DNA from: Roseiarcus sp049513815
GTDB taxonomy: Bacteria; Pseudomonadota; Alphaproteobacteria; Rhizobiales; Beijerinckiaceae
Reading direction: 5' to 3'
DNA: 44,523 bases
Assembly: GCA_049513815.1 (NCBI GenBank)
Contig: JBEKVR010000044.1
Coordinates: 1-44,523, forward strand
The first letter of the stretch is position 1, and every line of letters starts with the position of its first letter. The notes under the pieces were generated by a model. It made no database searches. It was not told where the DNA came from and saw only the letters and a list, made by a program, of their open reading frames with translations. The position numbers and the translations under genes were made by a program. Of the stretch, positions 17,099-24,929 are shown piece after piece.

Positions 17099-17272
17099 CG
17101 ACGGGGACGAGCGGTTGGGCGTTCTCGGGTTCACGCGACGCCTTGCCAAATCTCCAATCGCCGTCCGGTCCCGCCGCCCCGGCGCCGTCAAGCGGCTGCG
17201 CCGCTCCGGCGCTGCGCTTCGGCCGCTGCGCGGCGCCAGCGCCGGCGGCGCGCGTAAGCGCTCACGGCTCGC
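17099..17272 (+). repeat. Dispersed intergenic repeat, copy A
   Basis: Similar along ~170 bases to 22301-22463. Shared blocks in order: CGACGGGGACGA, CGGTCCCGCCG, GCCGTCAAGCGGCTGCG, TGCTCCGGCG-like GCTCCGGCGC, GCGCGGCGCC, CGCGCGTAAGCGCTC and GGCTCGC. The core is rich in inverted GGCGCC/CCGGCG. No reading frame is shared, so it is probably a non-coding mobile or structural repeat. Confidence 0.75.
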
Positions 17273-17551
17273 CGGCGCCAGCTCGATCGGTTGTCCAGGT
17301 TCAAATTCAGACCCATTCCATATGCGACTAGCTTATAGTCAAATAATTCATTTTTTGAATGATGTGGCGCAATTCGCGGCGCAATGTAGAGCCTACGACT
17401 AAAGTCGAATACGAGAGGTCAGCCCTTCGGCGCCCCGAATTCGGCTGCTTTGCCGCGGGACCCGAAAGCAACGTGTCGACAATGCTGGCTTTGCGCATTC
17501 AGATGGCAATTAAATTGCTGTATTCTTGTCATTATGGAGAATAATTGCCCC
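17273..17551 (+). promoter_or_regulatory. AT-rich leader of the alcohol dehydrogenase gene
   Basis: The leader is clearly AT-richer than its surroundings. It holds ATTCA-TTTTT-TGAAT (near 17346-17360), CGACT-AA-AGTCG (near 17396) and GCAATT-A-AATTGC (17506-17518). The last is a perfect 13-base palindrome ending 33 bases before the start codon and is the best operator candidate. No sigma-70 promoter could be fixed with confidence. Confidence 0.4.
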
Positions 17552-18919
17552 ATGGCTGCACTGACGTTTTCAATTCCCCGCAACATTGTCTACGGTGAGG
17601 GGGCCCTGGATAAGCTTTCGACGCTGGTCGGCAAGAAGGCGGCGATCGTGACCGGCGGCGGGTCGATGAAGCGTTTCGGCTTCCTCGATCAGGCCCAAGC
17701 GCTGCTCAAGAAGGGCGGCCTCGACTCGATCATCATCGACGGCGTGGAGCCCAATCCCTCCGTTCAGACAGTCTTCCGCGGCGCGAAGGCGATGCAGGAC
17801 TTCAAGCCCGATTGGATCATCGGCTTCGGCGGCGGCTCGGCCATCGACGCGGCCAAGGTGATGTGGTGCTTCTACGAGCACCCGGAGCTGAAGTTCGCCG
17901 ACATCATCACTCCCGGCTCGATGCCGCCTCTGCGCAACAAGGCGCGCTTCGCGGCCGTCCCCTCGACCAGCGGCACGGCGTCGGAGATCACCGCCTTCTC
18001 GGTGATCACCGACCCGGAAAACCACATCAAGTATCCGATCGTCGCCGCCGACATGGTGCCCGACCTCGCCATCCTCGACCCGGCGCTGCCCACCAAGATG
18101 CCGAAGACCATCACCGCCAACACCGGCATGGACGTTTTGGCTCACGCCATCGAGGCGGTCGCCTCCATCGCCGCCACCTCGTTCACCGATCCCTACGCCT
18201 TGGAGGCGATCACCCTGGTGCTGCACAACCTGGAGACGGCCTACGCCGAGCCGACCAACAAGGCCGCGCGCTACGCCATGCACAACGCCTCGGCGCTGGC
18301 GGGCATGGCGTTCACCAACGCCTCTCTCGGCCTGGTGCATTCGCTCGCCCACAAGATCGGCGGCGAGTTCGGCGTGACCCACGGTCTCGCCAACGCGATC
18401 CTGCTGCCCACCATCATCAACTTCAACCGGCAATTCTCGACCAAGTACGCGCTGGTCGAGAAGGCCCTGGGCCTCAGGGATCTCGCCGACGCCGTCCGCG
18501 GCCTCAACGCCAAGCTCGGCATTCCGGCGTCCTTCAAGGACTGCAACGAGGTCGATTTCAACGAGGACAAGTTCAAGGCGGTCCTCGACCGGATGAGCGC
18601 CAACGCGCTTGCCGATCCGTGCACGCTGACGAACCCCGGCAAGCCGACCGTGGCCGACGTGAAGGCGATCTATCTCGCCGCGTATTACGGCAAGGCGAAT
18701 AAGGAAACTCGGCACGCCGGCATTGCGCTCGCGGAGGCCCGCCAGCCGCAATCGAAACATCCCAGCGAGCTCAGCTTCGCCGAGCGAGCCCTGATTGTTC
18801 ACGACATGCTGGTCAGCGGGGCGAGCGTCAGCAAGATCGCCGCCGCGACGGGATTGTCGCCGCACGCCATTTACAGCATCAGCGCCGATCCGATGTGGTC
18901 GCAGAAGAGGCTTGCGTAA
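17552..18919 (+). CDS. Iron-containing alcohol dehydrogenase with extra C-terminal HTH-like tail
   Basis: A 455-residue group III (metal-dependent) alcohol dehydrogenase, interconverting an alcohol and aldehyde with NAD(P). Residues 1-385 are the usual family length. GFGGGSAIDAAK (91-102) binds the dinucleotide, and the metal ligands are D194, H198 (GMDVLAHAIEA), H263 (LVHSLAHKIGG) and H277 (GVTHGLAN). After AAYYGKAN comes a tail of about 70 residues not usual in the family. Within it, ERALIVHDMLVSG, ASVSKIAAATGLSPHAIYSI (~411-443) reads as a helix-turn-helix. ATG 17552 is chosen because GGAGA lies 11 bases upstream; an in-frame ATG at 17534 would add six residues. It is followed by a good terminator. 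Substrate and the role of the tail are unknown. Confidence 0.9.
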   Translation: MAALTFSIPRNIVYGEGALDKLSTLVGKKAAIVTGGGSMKRFGFLDQAQALLKKGGLDSIIIDGVEPNPSVQTVFRGAKAMQDFKPDWIIGFGGGSAIDAAKVMWCFYEHPELKFADIITPGSMPPLRNKARFAAVPSTSGTASEITAFSVITDPENHIKYPIVAADMVPDLAILDPALPTKMPKTITANTGMDVLAHAIEAVASIAATSFTDPYALEAITLVLHNLETAYAEPTNKAARYAMHNASALAGMAFTNASLGLVHSLAHKIGGEFGVTHGLANAILLPTIINFNRQFSTKYALVEKALGLRDLADAVRGLNAKLGIPASFKDCNEVDFNEDKFKAVLDRMSANALADPCTLTNPGKPTVADVKAIYLAAYYGKANKETRHAGIALAEARQPQSKHPSELSFAERALIVHDMLVSGASVSKIAAATGLSPHAIYSISADPMWSQKRLA

Positions 18920-18922
18920 AGC

Positions 18923-18947
18923 GGCCCCGCGCAGCGGGACCATTTTT
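18923..18947 (+). terminator. Rho-independent terminator of the alcohol dehydrogenase gene
   Basis: GGCCCCGC (18923-18930) pairs with GCGGGACC (18934-18941, one G-U pair) around GCA, followed by ATTTTT. It begins 4 bases after the stop. Confidence 0.75.
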
Positions 18948-19259
18948 GGCGGCGGCTAAGGAAATCCGTCGGCTGGTTGTCCCGCTTCCAGAATGCCGCC
19001 GAGGGCTGTGCCTGCTTCCGCTCCTGTGGGCATGTGGTCAACGCGCGAGCGTTGTCCACCTGTCCGTTGGCTTCCGGCGCCGCGCTCTTGCGCCATACGG
19101 CCATCGGCGTGCGATCGCCGAACGCCTGAAGAAGGCGGCGCTCGTTGCGGAAGGCGAAGCACGCGCCGACGCCGATTCTCGCCTCGCGCCCATCGACGTC
19201 GTTCATTGGCCGTGGGACCACTCCCGAAAGCGGCCGTTCGTTAACTTCCCGTTCGAAGA
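18948..19259. other. Gene-free stretch holding a transposase remnant
   Basis: Apart from the transposase tail at 19006-19161 no feature is visible. No terminal inverted repeats could be identified around the remnant. Confidence 0.45.
19006..19161 (-). pseudogene. C-terminal remnant of an IS3/IS481-type transposase
   Basis: The minus strand encodes RNERRLLQAFGDRTPMAVWR, followed after ~12 residues by VDNARALTTCPQERKQAQP. 'aLGgRTPmaVWr...DNArALpTCPQ' is the well-known end of rve-domain transposases, where the Y-N-..-RPHqALGgRTP motif follows the catalytic core. The DDE core is absent and the sequence upstream does not continue the domain. It marks a past insertion event next to the alcohol dehydrogenase gene. 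Confidence 0.7.
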
Positions 19260-20894
19260 CTACCGGGCTTTGGCGCTCGCCGCGGCGGTTCCGTGACCGA
19301 GCGCTCGCGTCGCCGCGCGGAGAGAGGCGCGTCGAGATTCTGCGGGTTCAACGATCGAGGCGACGGCGTGCGCCGCCGGGCGGCGCAGCGGTTCTCGGCT
19401 GCCGGGCGGCGCCTTGAATCGCCCGACGAGTTCGGCGAGCCGCTCGCTTTCCGCCGCCAGCGACTGGCTGGCCGCGCTCGCCTGTTCCGACATCGCGGCG
19501 TTCTGTTGCGTCGCCTGGTCCATGAGATTGACCGCCGCCGCAATCTGCTGAAGGCTCGTCGCCTGTTCCTCGACGCTGGACGTCATCGCTGCGACGACGT
19601 CGTTGATCTCCGACACCTTCGCCTCGATCCGCCCAAGCGCCGCGCCGGTCTCGCCCACCAGTTCGACGCCATCCGCGACCTGCGCGGTCGAGGTTGAGAT
19701 CAGCGTCTTGATCTCTTTGGCCGCTTCGGCCGAACGCTGCGCCAGCGCGCGCACTTCTGAAGCGACGACCGCGAAGCCGCGCCCGGCGTCGCCGGCGCGA
19801 GCCGCCTCGACGCCCGCATTGAGCGCAAGCAGGTTGGTTTGGAATGCGATCTCGTCGATGACGCCGATGATTTGGCTGATTTGCCGCGACGATTTCTCGA
19901 TCTTGCTCATCGCGTCGACCGCCCGGCGGACGATTCCCCCTCCGAGCTCCGCGTCGTCGCGGGTGGCGGCGACGATCGCGCGGGCCCGTTTGGCGCCATC
20001 GGCATTGGCGCCGACGGCGACGCTGACCTGGCCGAGCGCCGCAGAGGTCTCTTCGAGGCTCGACGCCTGCTGTTCCGTGCGCCGCGCGAGGTCGTTCGAC
20101 GCTGCGGTAATTTCCTGCGCGCTCGAATAGACCGTTTCGGCCCCCGACTTGACGCCGCCGAACGCCTCGCCGAGGCGCTCGATCGCGCCGTCGAAATCGG
20201 CCTTCAACTTGGCGTAGGCCTCGGGCAGGTCGCCCTGCATGCGGCAGGTGAGGTCGTTGTCGGCGAGCCGCGCCAGCCCCGCGCCGATCGACTCGACCAC
20301 CCGCGCGCGCTCATGCGCTCTGGCTTCCGCCGCCGCTTCGGCGCGCGCTGTCTCCGCCGCTTCAATATAGGTCGAGATGGCGAAGTTCATGTCGAGCAGC
20401 GCGGCCTTGACCACTGCGCCGATCGCCGCGCCAGCCTCGTTCGCCGCCTGGCGCGAGCCGCCCGAGAAGAATCCGCTGGGCCACACCTCGCGGACGATCG
20501 CCTTGATCAGGCGATCGATGACGACGGCGTAGCCGCCAATATACCAGAGCGGTTCGAGGCCGATCCGCGCATGGGCGAGGCCGATCGCGCGCACGCCGAT
20601 GACGTAGCGTTCGTCGAATCGCGCCGAGCCGATCGCGTCCCAATGATTGATCTGTGCGGCTTTCGCTCCCGCCATATCGGCGTCGTCGCGGAAGAAGGCG
20701 TTGAGGCGCGGCGTCGCGCGAACTTTGTCATAGAAGGCGTTGAGCGCCAGCGGCAGTTCACGCCCGACGATCGACTTCAGGCGTCGGATCCCTTCGCAGC
20801 TCGCCACGTCGAGCGCCATGAACTCCAAGAGTTCTTCCAGGCTCGCCATCGCCGTCGACTTGTCTTCCGCCATTGCCAGCTCTCGCGCGCTCAT
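19260..20894 (-). CDS. Globin-coupled methyl-accepting chemotaxis protein (HemAT-like)
   Basis: A 544-residue soluble chemoreceptor with no membrane segment. Residues ~20-175 are a protoglobin sensor domain; AHARIGLEPLWYIGGY contains H108, matching the proximal heme histidine. A HAMP-like segment (LADNDLTCRMQGDLPEAYAKL) lies near 205-230. The signalling hairpin tip, EIAFQTNLLALNAGVEAARA with GRGFAVVASEVRALA, lies at about 348-385. It is expected to bind O2 (or CO/NO) at heme and control CheA, giving aerotaxis. GAGG precedes ATG 20894 at a spacing of ~8; a second in-frame ATG at 20873 is possible. No che genes are in the window. The C-terminus does not end in a WxxF tether. Confidence 0.9.
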   Translation of the reverse strand: MSARELAMAEDKSTAMASLEELLEFMALDVASCEGIRRLKSIVGRELPLALNAFYDKVRATPRLNAFFRDDADMAGAKAAQINHWDAIGSARFDERYVIGVRAIGLAHARIGLEPLWYIGGYAVVIDRLIKAIVREVWPSGFFSGGSRQAANEAGAAIGAVVKAALLDMNFAISTYIEAAETARAEAAAEARAHERARVVESIGAGLARLADNDLTCRMQGDLPEAYAKLKADFDGAIERLGEAFGGVKSGAETVYSSAQEITAASNDLARRTEQQASSLEETSAALGQVSVAVGANADGAKRARAIVAATRDDAELGGGIVRRAVDAMSKIEKSSRQISQIIGVIDEIAFQTNLLALNAGVEAARAGDAGRGFAVVASEVRALAQRSAEAAKEIKTLISTSTAQVADGVELVGETGAALGRIEAKVSEINDVVAAMTSSVEEQATSLQQIAAAVNLMDQATQQNAAMSEQASAASQSLAAESERLAELVGRFKAPPGSREPLRRPAAHAVASIVEPAESRRASLRAATRALGHGTAAASAKAR

Positions 20895-21099
20895 TTTGCG
20901 ACCTCGGCGCCGAGGATCGCGCCTCTGCTCCGCCCCCCGTCGCCGCTCCTCCGCTCGTTCGCTTGTCGGAACGTCGGAATCAGCAGATCGCACGGGCATC
21001 GACGACAGGAGTAGCGGCGATCTTTCAATGATCGCCTAATCCCTACAGCGAACCAGCGGGGTCGCGCGTGCGTTCGCCGAGCAATTGAGGCTGGCGGTT

Positions 21100-22146
21100 C
21101 TAGACCGGTCGCTCGCGCCGCGCCCGAGCAAGAGTTGTCGAAGGCGACTCGCCGAAGCGCGCTCGATACTCTCGCGCGAAGTAGCCGTGGTTTTGGTACG
21201 CGCAACGATAGGCGACCGCAGTGACAGTGGCGCCGGGTTCGGCGTCGCGGAGCATTTCGCGCGCGCGCCGGAGCCGGACGTCCCTCAAGAACGCCATCGG
21301 CGAATAGCCGCGAAAGCGCTTGAACGACTTGAAGATGCTGCGGGCGCCGACGCCGACCGCCTTCGACAGCGTCTCCACGGTGAGCGGGCTGTCCCAGTTC
21401 GCCTCGATGAACGATTCCGCCAGCCAGACCTGGCGCGGCGTCAGGCCCGGCGGCGGCGCGTCAAAGAGATAGGAGTAGTTGTGCGCGTTGCCCGACAGAA
21501 ACGCCGCCAGCAGCGCCTGTTCAAACTCGCTGCGCGCCAGCTCGCAGGCCTCGCTCTCGAAAGTCTCGATCTCGTTGACGAAGAACAGCGCCGAACGTTT
21601 CAGCAACTGCAGCTGAGGCGTGACGAACCTCTGCGCCGGACGAAACTCGATGGGGTTGGGCAGATGGGTTCCGAGGAACGCTTCGAGCTTGCGGCGGAGC
21701 GCCGCCGGGTCGACGCGCATGACGAGTTGGCTGTATCCGGCGCCGAAGCGGGTGGTGACCTTCGTTTCCGGCCTGATGACGCAGGTCGCCGCGTCGGACA
21801 GCGCGGCGCTCTTGCGCTGCATGATCGTCTCGCCGCCGCCGCTCAGGCAGATCTGTTGACGGAACGACGGCGCCTCGGGGAATTCGATCTCGACGTCGGC
21901 GCCGTAGACGCAATAGTCGAAACCGATGTGTTCGAACTGCGCCCGGTTCGCCTGGCCGAAGAACGGCTGACCGCTACAATCGACTGAGACGAGGCGCCCC
22001 TTGTAGACCTCGAGCAGCGCGTCGGCCATCCGCTCGGACTTGTCAGTCCGAATGATCTCATGCTTGGCGAGAAGACCGTCGTTTCGCGCTGTGTTCGATT
22101 GCACGGAAGGCTTCGATCCGATTGCAAGACGTTCAATTGAACGCAT
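21100..22146 (-). CDS. AraC-family transcriptional regulator (AraC_binding_2 type)
   Basis: About 348 residues. The N-terminal two thirds is an AraC_binding_2-like sensor domain (FGQANRAQFEHIGFDYC, then CVIRPETKVTTRFG). The C-terminal ~100 residues hold two helix-turn-helix units: LTVETLSKAVGVGARSIFKSF and ATVTAVAYRCAYQNHGYFAREYRARFGESP, the second matching the AraC signature. The start is uncertain: ATG 22146 is used, but a TTG at 22194 with AAGGG upstream would add 16 residues. It lies on the same strand as the chemoreceptor, ~205 bases upstream of it. Its target cannot be told. Confidence 0.88.
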   Translation of the reverse strand: MRSIERLAIGSKPSVQSNTARNDGLLAKHEIIRTDKSERMADALLEVYKGRLVSVDCSGQPFFGQANRAQFEHIGFDYCVYGADVEIEFPEAPSFRQQICLSGGGETIMQRKSAALSDAATCVIRPETKVTTRFGAGYSQLVMRVDPAALRRKLEAFLGTHLPNPIEFRPAQRFVTPQLQLLKRSALFFVNEIETFESEACELARSEFEQALLAAFLSGNAHNYSYLFDAPPPGLTPRQVWLAESFIEANWDSPLTVETLSKAVGVGARSIFKSFKRFRGYSPMAFLRDVRLRRAREMLRDAEPGATVTAVAYRCAYQNHGYFAREYRARFGESPSTTLARARRERPV

Positions 22147-22300
22147 TTCTAATGCGAAAGGCGACCGACTGTCACGTTTCGTCGTCCGCGGCAAAATGGG
22201 CCCTTGCGCGCAGTCAGAGCAGAATCGCAGCCCGTCGGGAAGCGCCCTCGCGTGACTTGCCGGGCCTCAGGGGACGATTTACCCGGCGCCCGCCTCCGAT

Positions 22301-22463
22301 TCGACGGGGACGACCGGTCGAGCGTTTCGGGGTTCCCGCGCCGCCGGACTCCATCTCCCGCGTCCGCCGGTCCCGCCGTCCCGCCGCCGTCAAGCGGCTG
22401 CGCTGCTCCGGCGCCGCGCTTTGGTCACCGCGCGGCGCCGCGCGTAAGCGCTCGAGGCTCGCG
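22301..22463 (+). repeat. Dispersed intergenic repeat, copy B
   Basis: Same orientation as copy A (17099-17272), with matching blocks CGACGGGGACGA, CGGTCCCGCCG, GCCGTCAAGCGGCTGCG, GCTCCGGCGC, GCGCGGCGCC, CGCGCGTAAGCGCTC and GGCTCGC. It lacks a ~10-base GGCGCC-rich insertion present in copy A. It stands immediately before a REP-like palindrome. Confidence 0.75.
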
Positions 22464-22500
22464 TTAGCGCGTGTCGCTTTTGGATTGCGCCAGTCTTCGT

Positions 22501-22531
22501 CGTCATTGCTTCGCTGTCGCTCGCAATGACG
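22501..22531 (+). repeat. REP-like palindrome, GTCATTGC family
   Basis: CGTCATTGC (22501-22509) and GCAATGACG (22523-22531) flank TTCGCTGTCGCTC. The 'GTCATTGCGAGCGAAGCGAAGCAAT' type is a frequent extragenic palindrome in Hyphomicrobiales (recalled). Confidence 0.65.
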
Positions 22532-22803
22532 GCGGAGACGATTCGACGTCAACACTTCACGCTCTAACGGTTGCGCCTCGGCCATCGGCGGCGCCGGGTC
22601 CGCCGTCGCAAAAAGAAGCGGCGTCGACGGCTGTCAGCTTGGAGTCAGATTGGTTCGATTAGGGTCAACAGACCCGGGACGTTTCGGCGCCGCGTGGCGC
22701 GCTCCTTGCCGCGAAGCTCACGAGCTCTTCGAGGCTTTGTCGCCGAGAGGCAAACGGTCCCTCGAGACGTCCGCATCGTCCCCGTCATTTTGGATCCCGC
22801 GCC

Positions 22804-23565
22804 ATGGCCGCCAACTCTCGTTCAAACAACTCCACGCGCGCCGCCGCCGCCAGCCCGGTCGTCAAGCCGACCTTGCTCATCGTCGGCGCCCAGAAAGGCG
22901 GCGTCGGCAAGACGACCGTCGCTCGGCTGCTGCTGCATTGGCTGGAAGAGAACCGACGCGCCCACGTCGCTTTTGACACCGAGACGCCGCTCGGCTCGCT
23001 CATCCGGTTCCACGACGACAAGACCGAACTGGCGGACATCACCGAAGTCGCCGCGCAGATGCGGATCTTCGACGCGGTCGCCAGCGATCGCAGCGGCGCG
23101 ACGTTCGTCGTCGACCTGCGCGCCGGTCATCTCTACGCCATGCTCGACCTGCTCACCGATCTGCGCATTCTGCGCGACGCGCAGGATGGCGCATTCGACG
23201 TCGTCTTCCTGCACATCATGGGCGGCTCGACCGAATCGATCCGCGAGGTCAGCGAGACGCTCGACCGCTTCTCCGGCGCCAAGCACATCATTGTCACCAA
23301 TCCCGGCAACGGCGCCGACCTCTCCGATTGGGAGGCCTCGGAGGTGCGCGCGAATTTCGAGCGCGACGGCGGCGTGGAAATCAACATCCCCGCCCTGAAC
23401 AAGCAGGCCTATCTCGAGATCGATCGCGCCGGCTCGACCTTCGCCCAGTTCGTCAACAACAAGCGCAAGAACGGCGCCGAGGCGACCTATTCCTACGTGC
23501 TGCGCGGCTACGCGAGGAACTGGCTGTTCAAGTCGATGACCGAGATCGATCGCATAAGCCTCTAA
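22804..23565 (+). CDS. ParA/MinD-like P-loop ATPase of unknown role
   Basis: A 253-residue deviant-Walker ATPase. QKGGVGKTTVA (30-40) carries the signature lysine K31 plus K36. FDTETPLGSLIRFH stands where ParA proteins have switch I, and FVVDLRAGH supplies the switch-II aspartate. VTNPGNGADLSDWE follows the base-binding strand. The C-terminus (YVLRGYARNWLFKSM) shows no amphipathic MinD-type membrane helix that I can be sure of. The first 20 residues are low-complexity. It lacks a neighbouring parB, and the gene 22 bases downstream encodes a cyclic-nucleotide-binding fold, so plasmid partition is unlikely. Positioning of a protein complex or a regulatory switch are possibilities. I recognise the superfamily only. 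No good ribosome site was found. Confidence 0.85.
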   Translation: MAANSRSNNSTRAAAASPVVKPTLLIVGAQKGGVGKTTVARLLLHWLEENRRAHVAFDTETPLGSLIRFHDDKTELADITEVAAQMRIFDAVASDRSGATFVVDLRAGHLYAMLDLLTDLRILRDAQDGAFDVVFLHIMGGSTESIREVSETLDRFSGAKHIIVTNPGNGADLSDWEASEVRANFERDGGVEINIPALNKQAYLEIDRAGSTFAQFVNNKRKNGAEATYSYVLRGYARNWLFKSMTEIDRISL

Positions 23566-23587
23566 GAGGCGATGCGAAGCTTCGGCC

Positions 23588-24106
23588 ATGGGCGCCGCTC
23601 TGCTCATCGATAGCGCGAGTTGGTCCAGCGACAAGTGCGTCAACCTGCTGCGCCGCTCCGAGTTGTTCGGCAAGTTTCCGTACGGCGCGCTGCGGGCGCT
23701 GCTTTCGGCGTCACGCCTGATCTCATTGAAGACGTCGCGCTGTCTGTTCGCCGAGAACGACCCGGCGCTGTCGGGCTTCATCCTCGCCGACGGCGTGTTG
23801 CGCTACGACCTCAGCGGCGCCGCCGAACGGCCGACCTACCTGAAGCCGCCGGCGGTGATCGGCGAGACGGCGCTCGTCGTCGGCTGTCTGCGCCCGGTGA
23901 CGGTGACCGCGGAAACCGACTCGGTGCTGATCGAGATCCCGCGCGCCACTTTCCTGCGCGTCATCGCCGAATACCCGGAAAGCGCGGCGCACACGCGCCG
24001 GCTGGTCTTTGGCCGGTTGCGCAGGCTGGTCGACGAACTCGACGCCGTGCGGCTCCGACTCGACGCGATCGCTTTGGACAGTCGGGCCGTGCGAGACGTC
24101 CTCTAA
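23588..24106 (+). CDS. Stand-alone cyclic-nucleotide-binding (Crp-fold) domain protein
   Basis: A 172-residue protein. Residues ~20-140 follow the Crp/cNMP beta-roll: LFGKFPYGALRALL, LISLKTSRCLFAENDPALSGFILADGVLRY, then PPAVIGETALVVGCLRPVTVTAETDSVLIEIPRATF. The GET part (AVIGETALV) corresponds to the phosphate-binding cassette, but the usual arginine-containing 'R..aA' element is only loosely kept (GCLRPVTV). After it there is a helix (RRLVFGRLRRLVDELDAVRLRLDAI) and no DNA-binding helix-turn-helix, so it is not a transcription factor of the usual kind. It lies 22 bases after the ParA-like gene and is surely its operon partner. Ligand and function are unknown. Confidence 0.8.
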   Translation: MGAALLIDSASWSSDKCVNLLRRSELFGKFPYGALRALLSASRLISLKTSRCLFAENDPALSGFILADGVLRYDLSGAAERPTYLKPPAVIGETALVVGCLRPVTVTAETDSVLIEIPRATFLRVIAEYPESAAHTRRLVFGRLRRLVDELDAVRLRLDAIALDSRAVRDVL

Positions 24107-24173
24107 CGCAACGCTGCCCGCCCTGCGCTCCGGCAGACGACGCTCCTGACGACAAGCGCCCAATGCCTACGCG

Positions 24174-24204
24174 CGTCATGACCGGGACAAGCCCGGTCAT
24201 GACG
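24174..24204 (+). repeat. REP-like palindrome, GTCATGRCCGGG family
   Basis: CGTCATGACCGGG (24174-24186) and CCCGGTCATGACG (24192-24204) form a 13-bp perfect stem around ACAAG. It lies between convergent genes and could also act as a bidirectional terminator. It is related to the pair at 38201-38336. Confidence 0.75.
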
Positions 24205-24236
24205 ATAAGGGGCGCTTCAGTCTGAAGACGAAACGC

Positions 24237-24845
24237 TCAGCCGCGTCCGCTGGGGACCTCGTTCCACAGCGCGATGACGGGGGCGTCCGGATGGGCGGGG
24301 TCGTAGCCGAGGATGCCGATCGAGGCGGTGCGCAACCCAAATAGCCGACCCGTAGCGATCGGCAGGCCGATCCACCTTACGGCGAGGGCGCGGCCGAAAT
24401 GGCCGTGGGTGAACAGCGCGACGTTTCCCTTCAACCCGCGAAGGCTTTGCAGCAGCCGATCGGCGCGGTCGGCGACCTGCTGTGGCGACTCGCCGCCCGG
24501 GCAACCGTCGCGAAAGACTTCCCAGCCTGGGCGGCGCTTGTCGATTTCCGCTGGCGTCAGGCCTTCGTAGTCGCCGTAACCCCACTCGGCCAGGTTCGGC
24601 TCGGTTTCGGCCGCGGCGCCCAAGCCGGCCAGCTCGCAGGTTCGGCGCGCCCGTTGGCGGGGGCTGACCAGCACGCGCGTGAAGGCGAGATTGCGAAACG
24701 TCGGCGCCAGCGCGCGCGCCTCGTTCTCGCCGTGCGCCGTCAACGGGATCTCGGAGACGCCGGTGTGTTGGCCCGACAGCGCCCACTCGGTTTCGCCGTG
24801 GCGAATGACGAAGAGCTGAAGCGGCGGATTCGGTGCGTCGGACAC
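24237..24845 (-). CDS. Histidine phosphatase (phosphoglycerate-mutase-like)
   Basis: A 202-residue enzyme of histidine phosphatase branch 1. The RHG motif VIRHGETEWA carries the phosphorylated His, SPRQRARRTCEL the second arginine region, EWGYGDYEG the acid, and FTHGHFGRAL the late His. Cofactor-independent phosphatases of this type hydrolyse sugar phosphates, alpha-ribazole phosphate or other small phosphoesters, and several are called 'phosphoglycerate mutase-like' wrongly. GTG 24845 is preferred because GGAG lies 8 bases upstream; a more distal ATG would add 18 low-complexity residues. Confidence 0.88.
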   Translation of the reverse strand: MSDAPNPPLQLFVIRHGETEWALSGQHTGVSEIPLTAHGENEARALAPTFRNLAFTRVLVSPRQRARRTCELAGLGAAAETEPNLAEWGYGDYEGLTPAEIDKRRPGWEVFRDGCPGGESPQQVADRADRLLQSLRGLKGNVALFTHGHFGRALAVRWIGLPIATGRLFGLRTASIGILGYDPAHPDAPVIALWNEVPSGRG

Positions 24846-24929
24846 GGCGGGCTCTCCATTGGGCCGCGCAGGCTTAGAGTTGGCAGCGCGAGCGCGCAAT
24901 GGCGATGTTGGCGCCGACGCTAACGAGCG

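Larger units (their letters stand above)
22147..22803. other. Gene-free stretch with dispersed repeat and REP hairpin
   Basis: It holds copy B of the dispersed repeat (22301-22463) and a GTCATTGC-type palindrome (22501-22531). The rest, including the leader of the ParA-like gene, shows no recognisable promoter or gene. Confidence 0.5.

Noticed and set aside
18895..19296. A 133-codon plus-strand frame after the alcohol dehydrogenase gene
   Set aside because: It overlaps the terminator and the opposite-strand transposase remnant and has no recognisable domain.
22804..24106. Plasmid partition (parAB) locus
   Set aside because: The second gene has a cNMP-binding fold, not a ParB, and there are no centromere-like repeats nearby.
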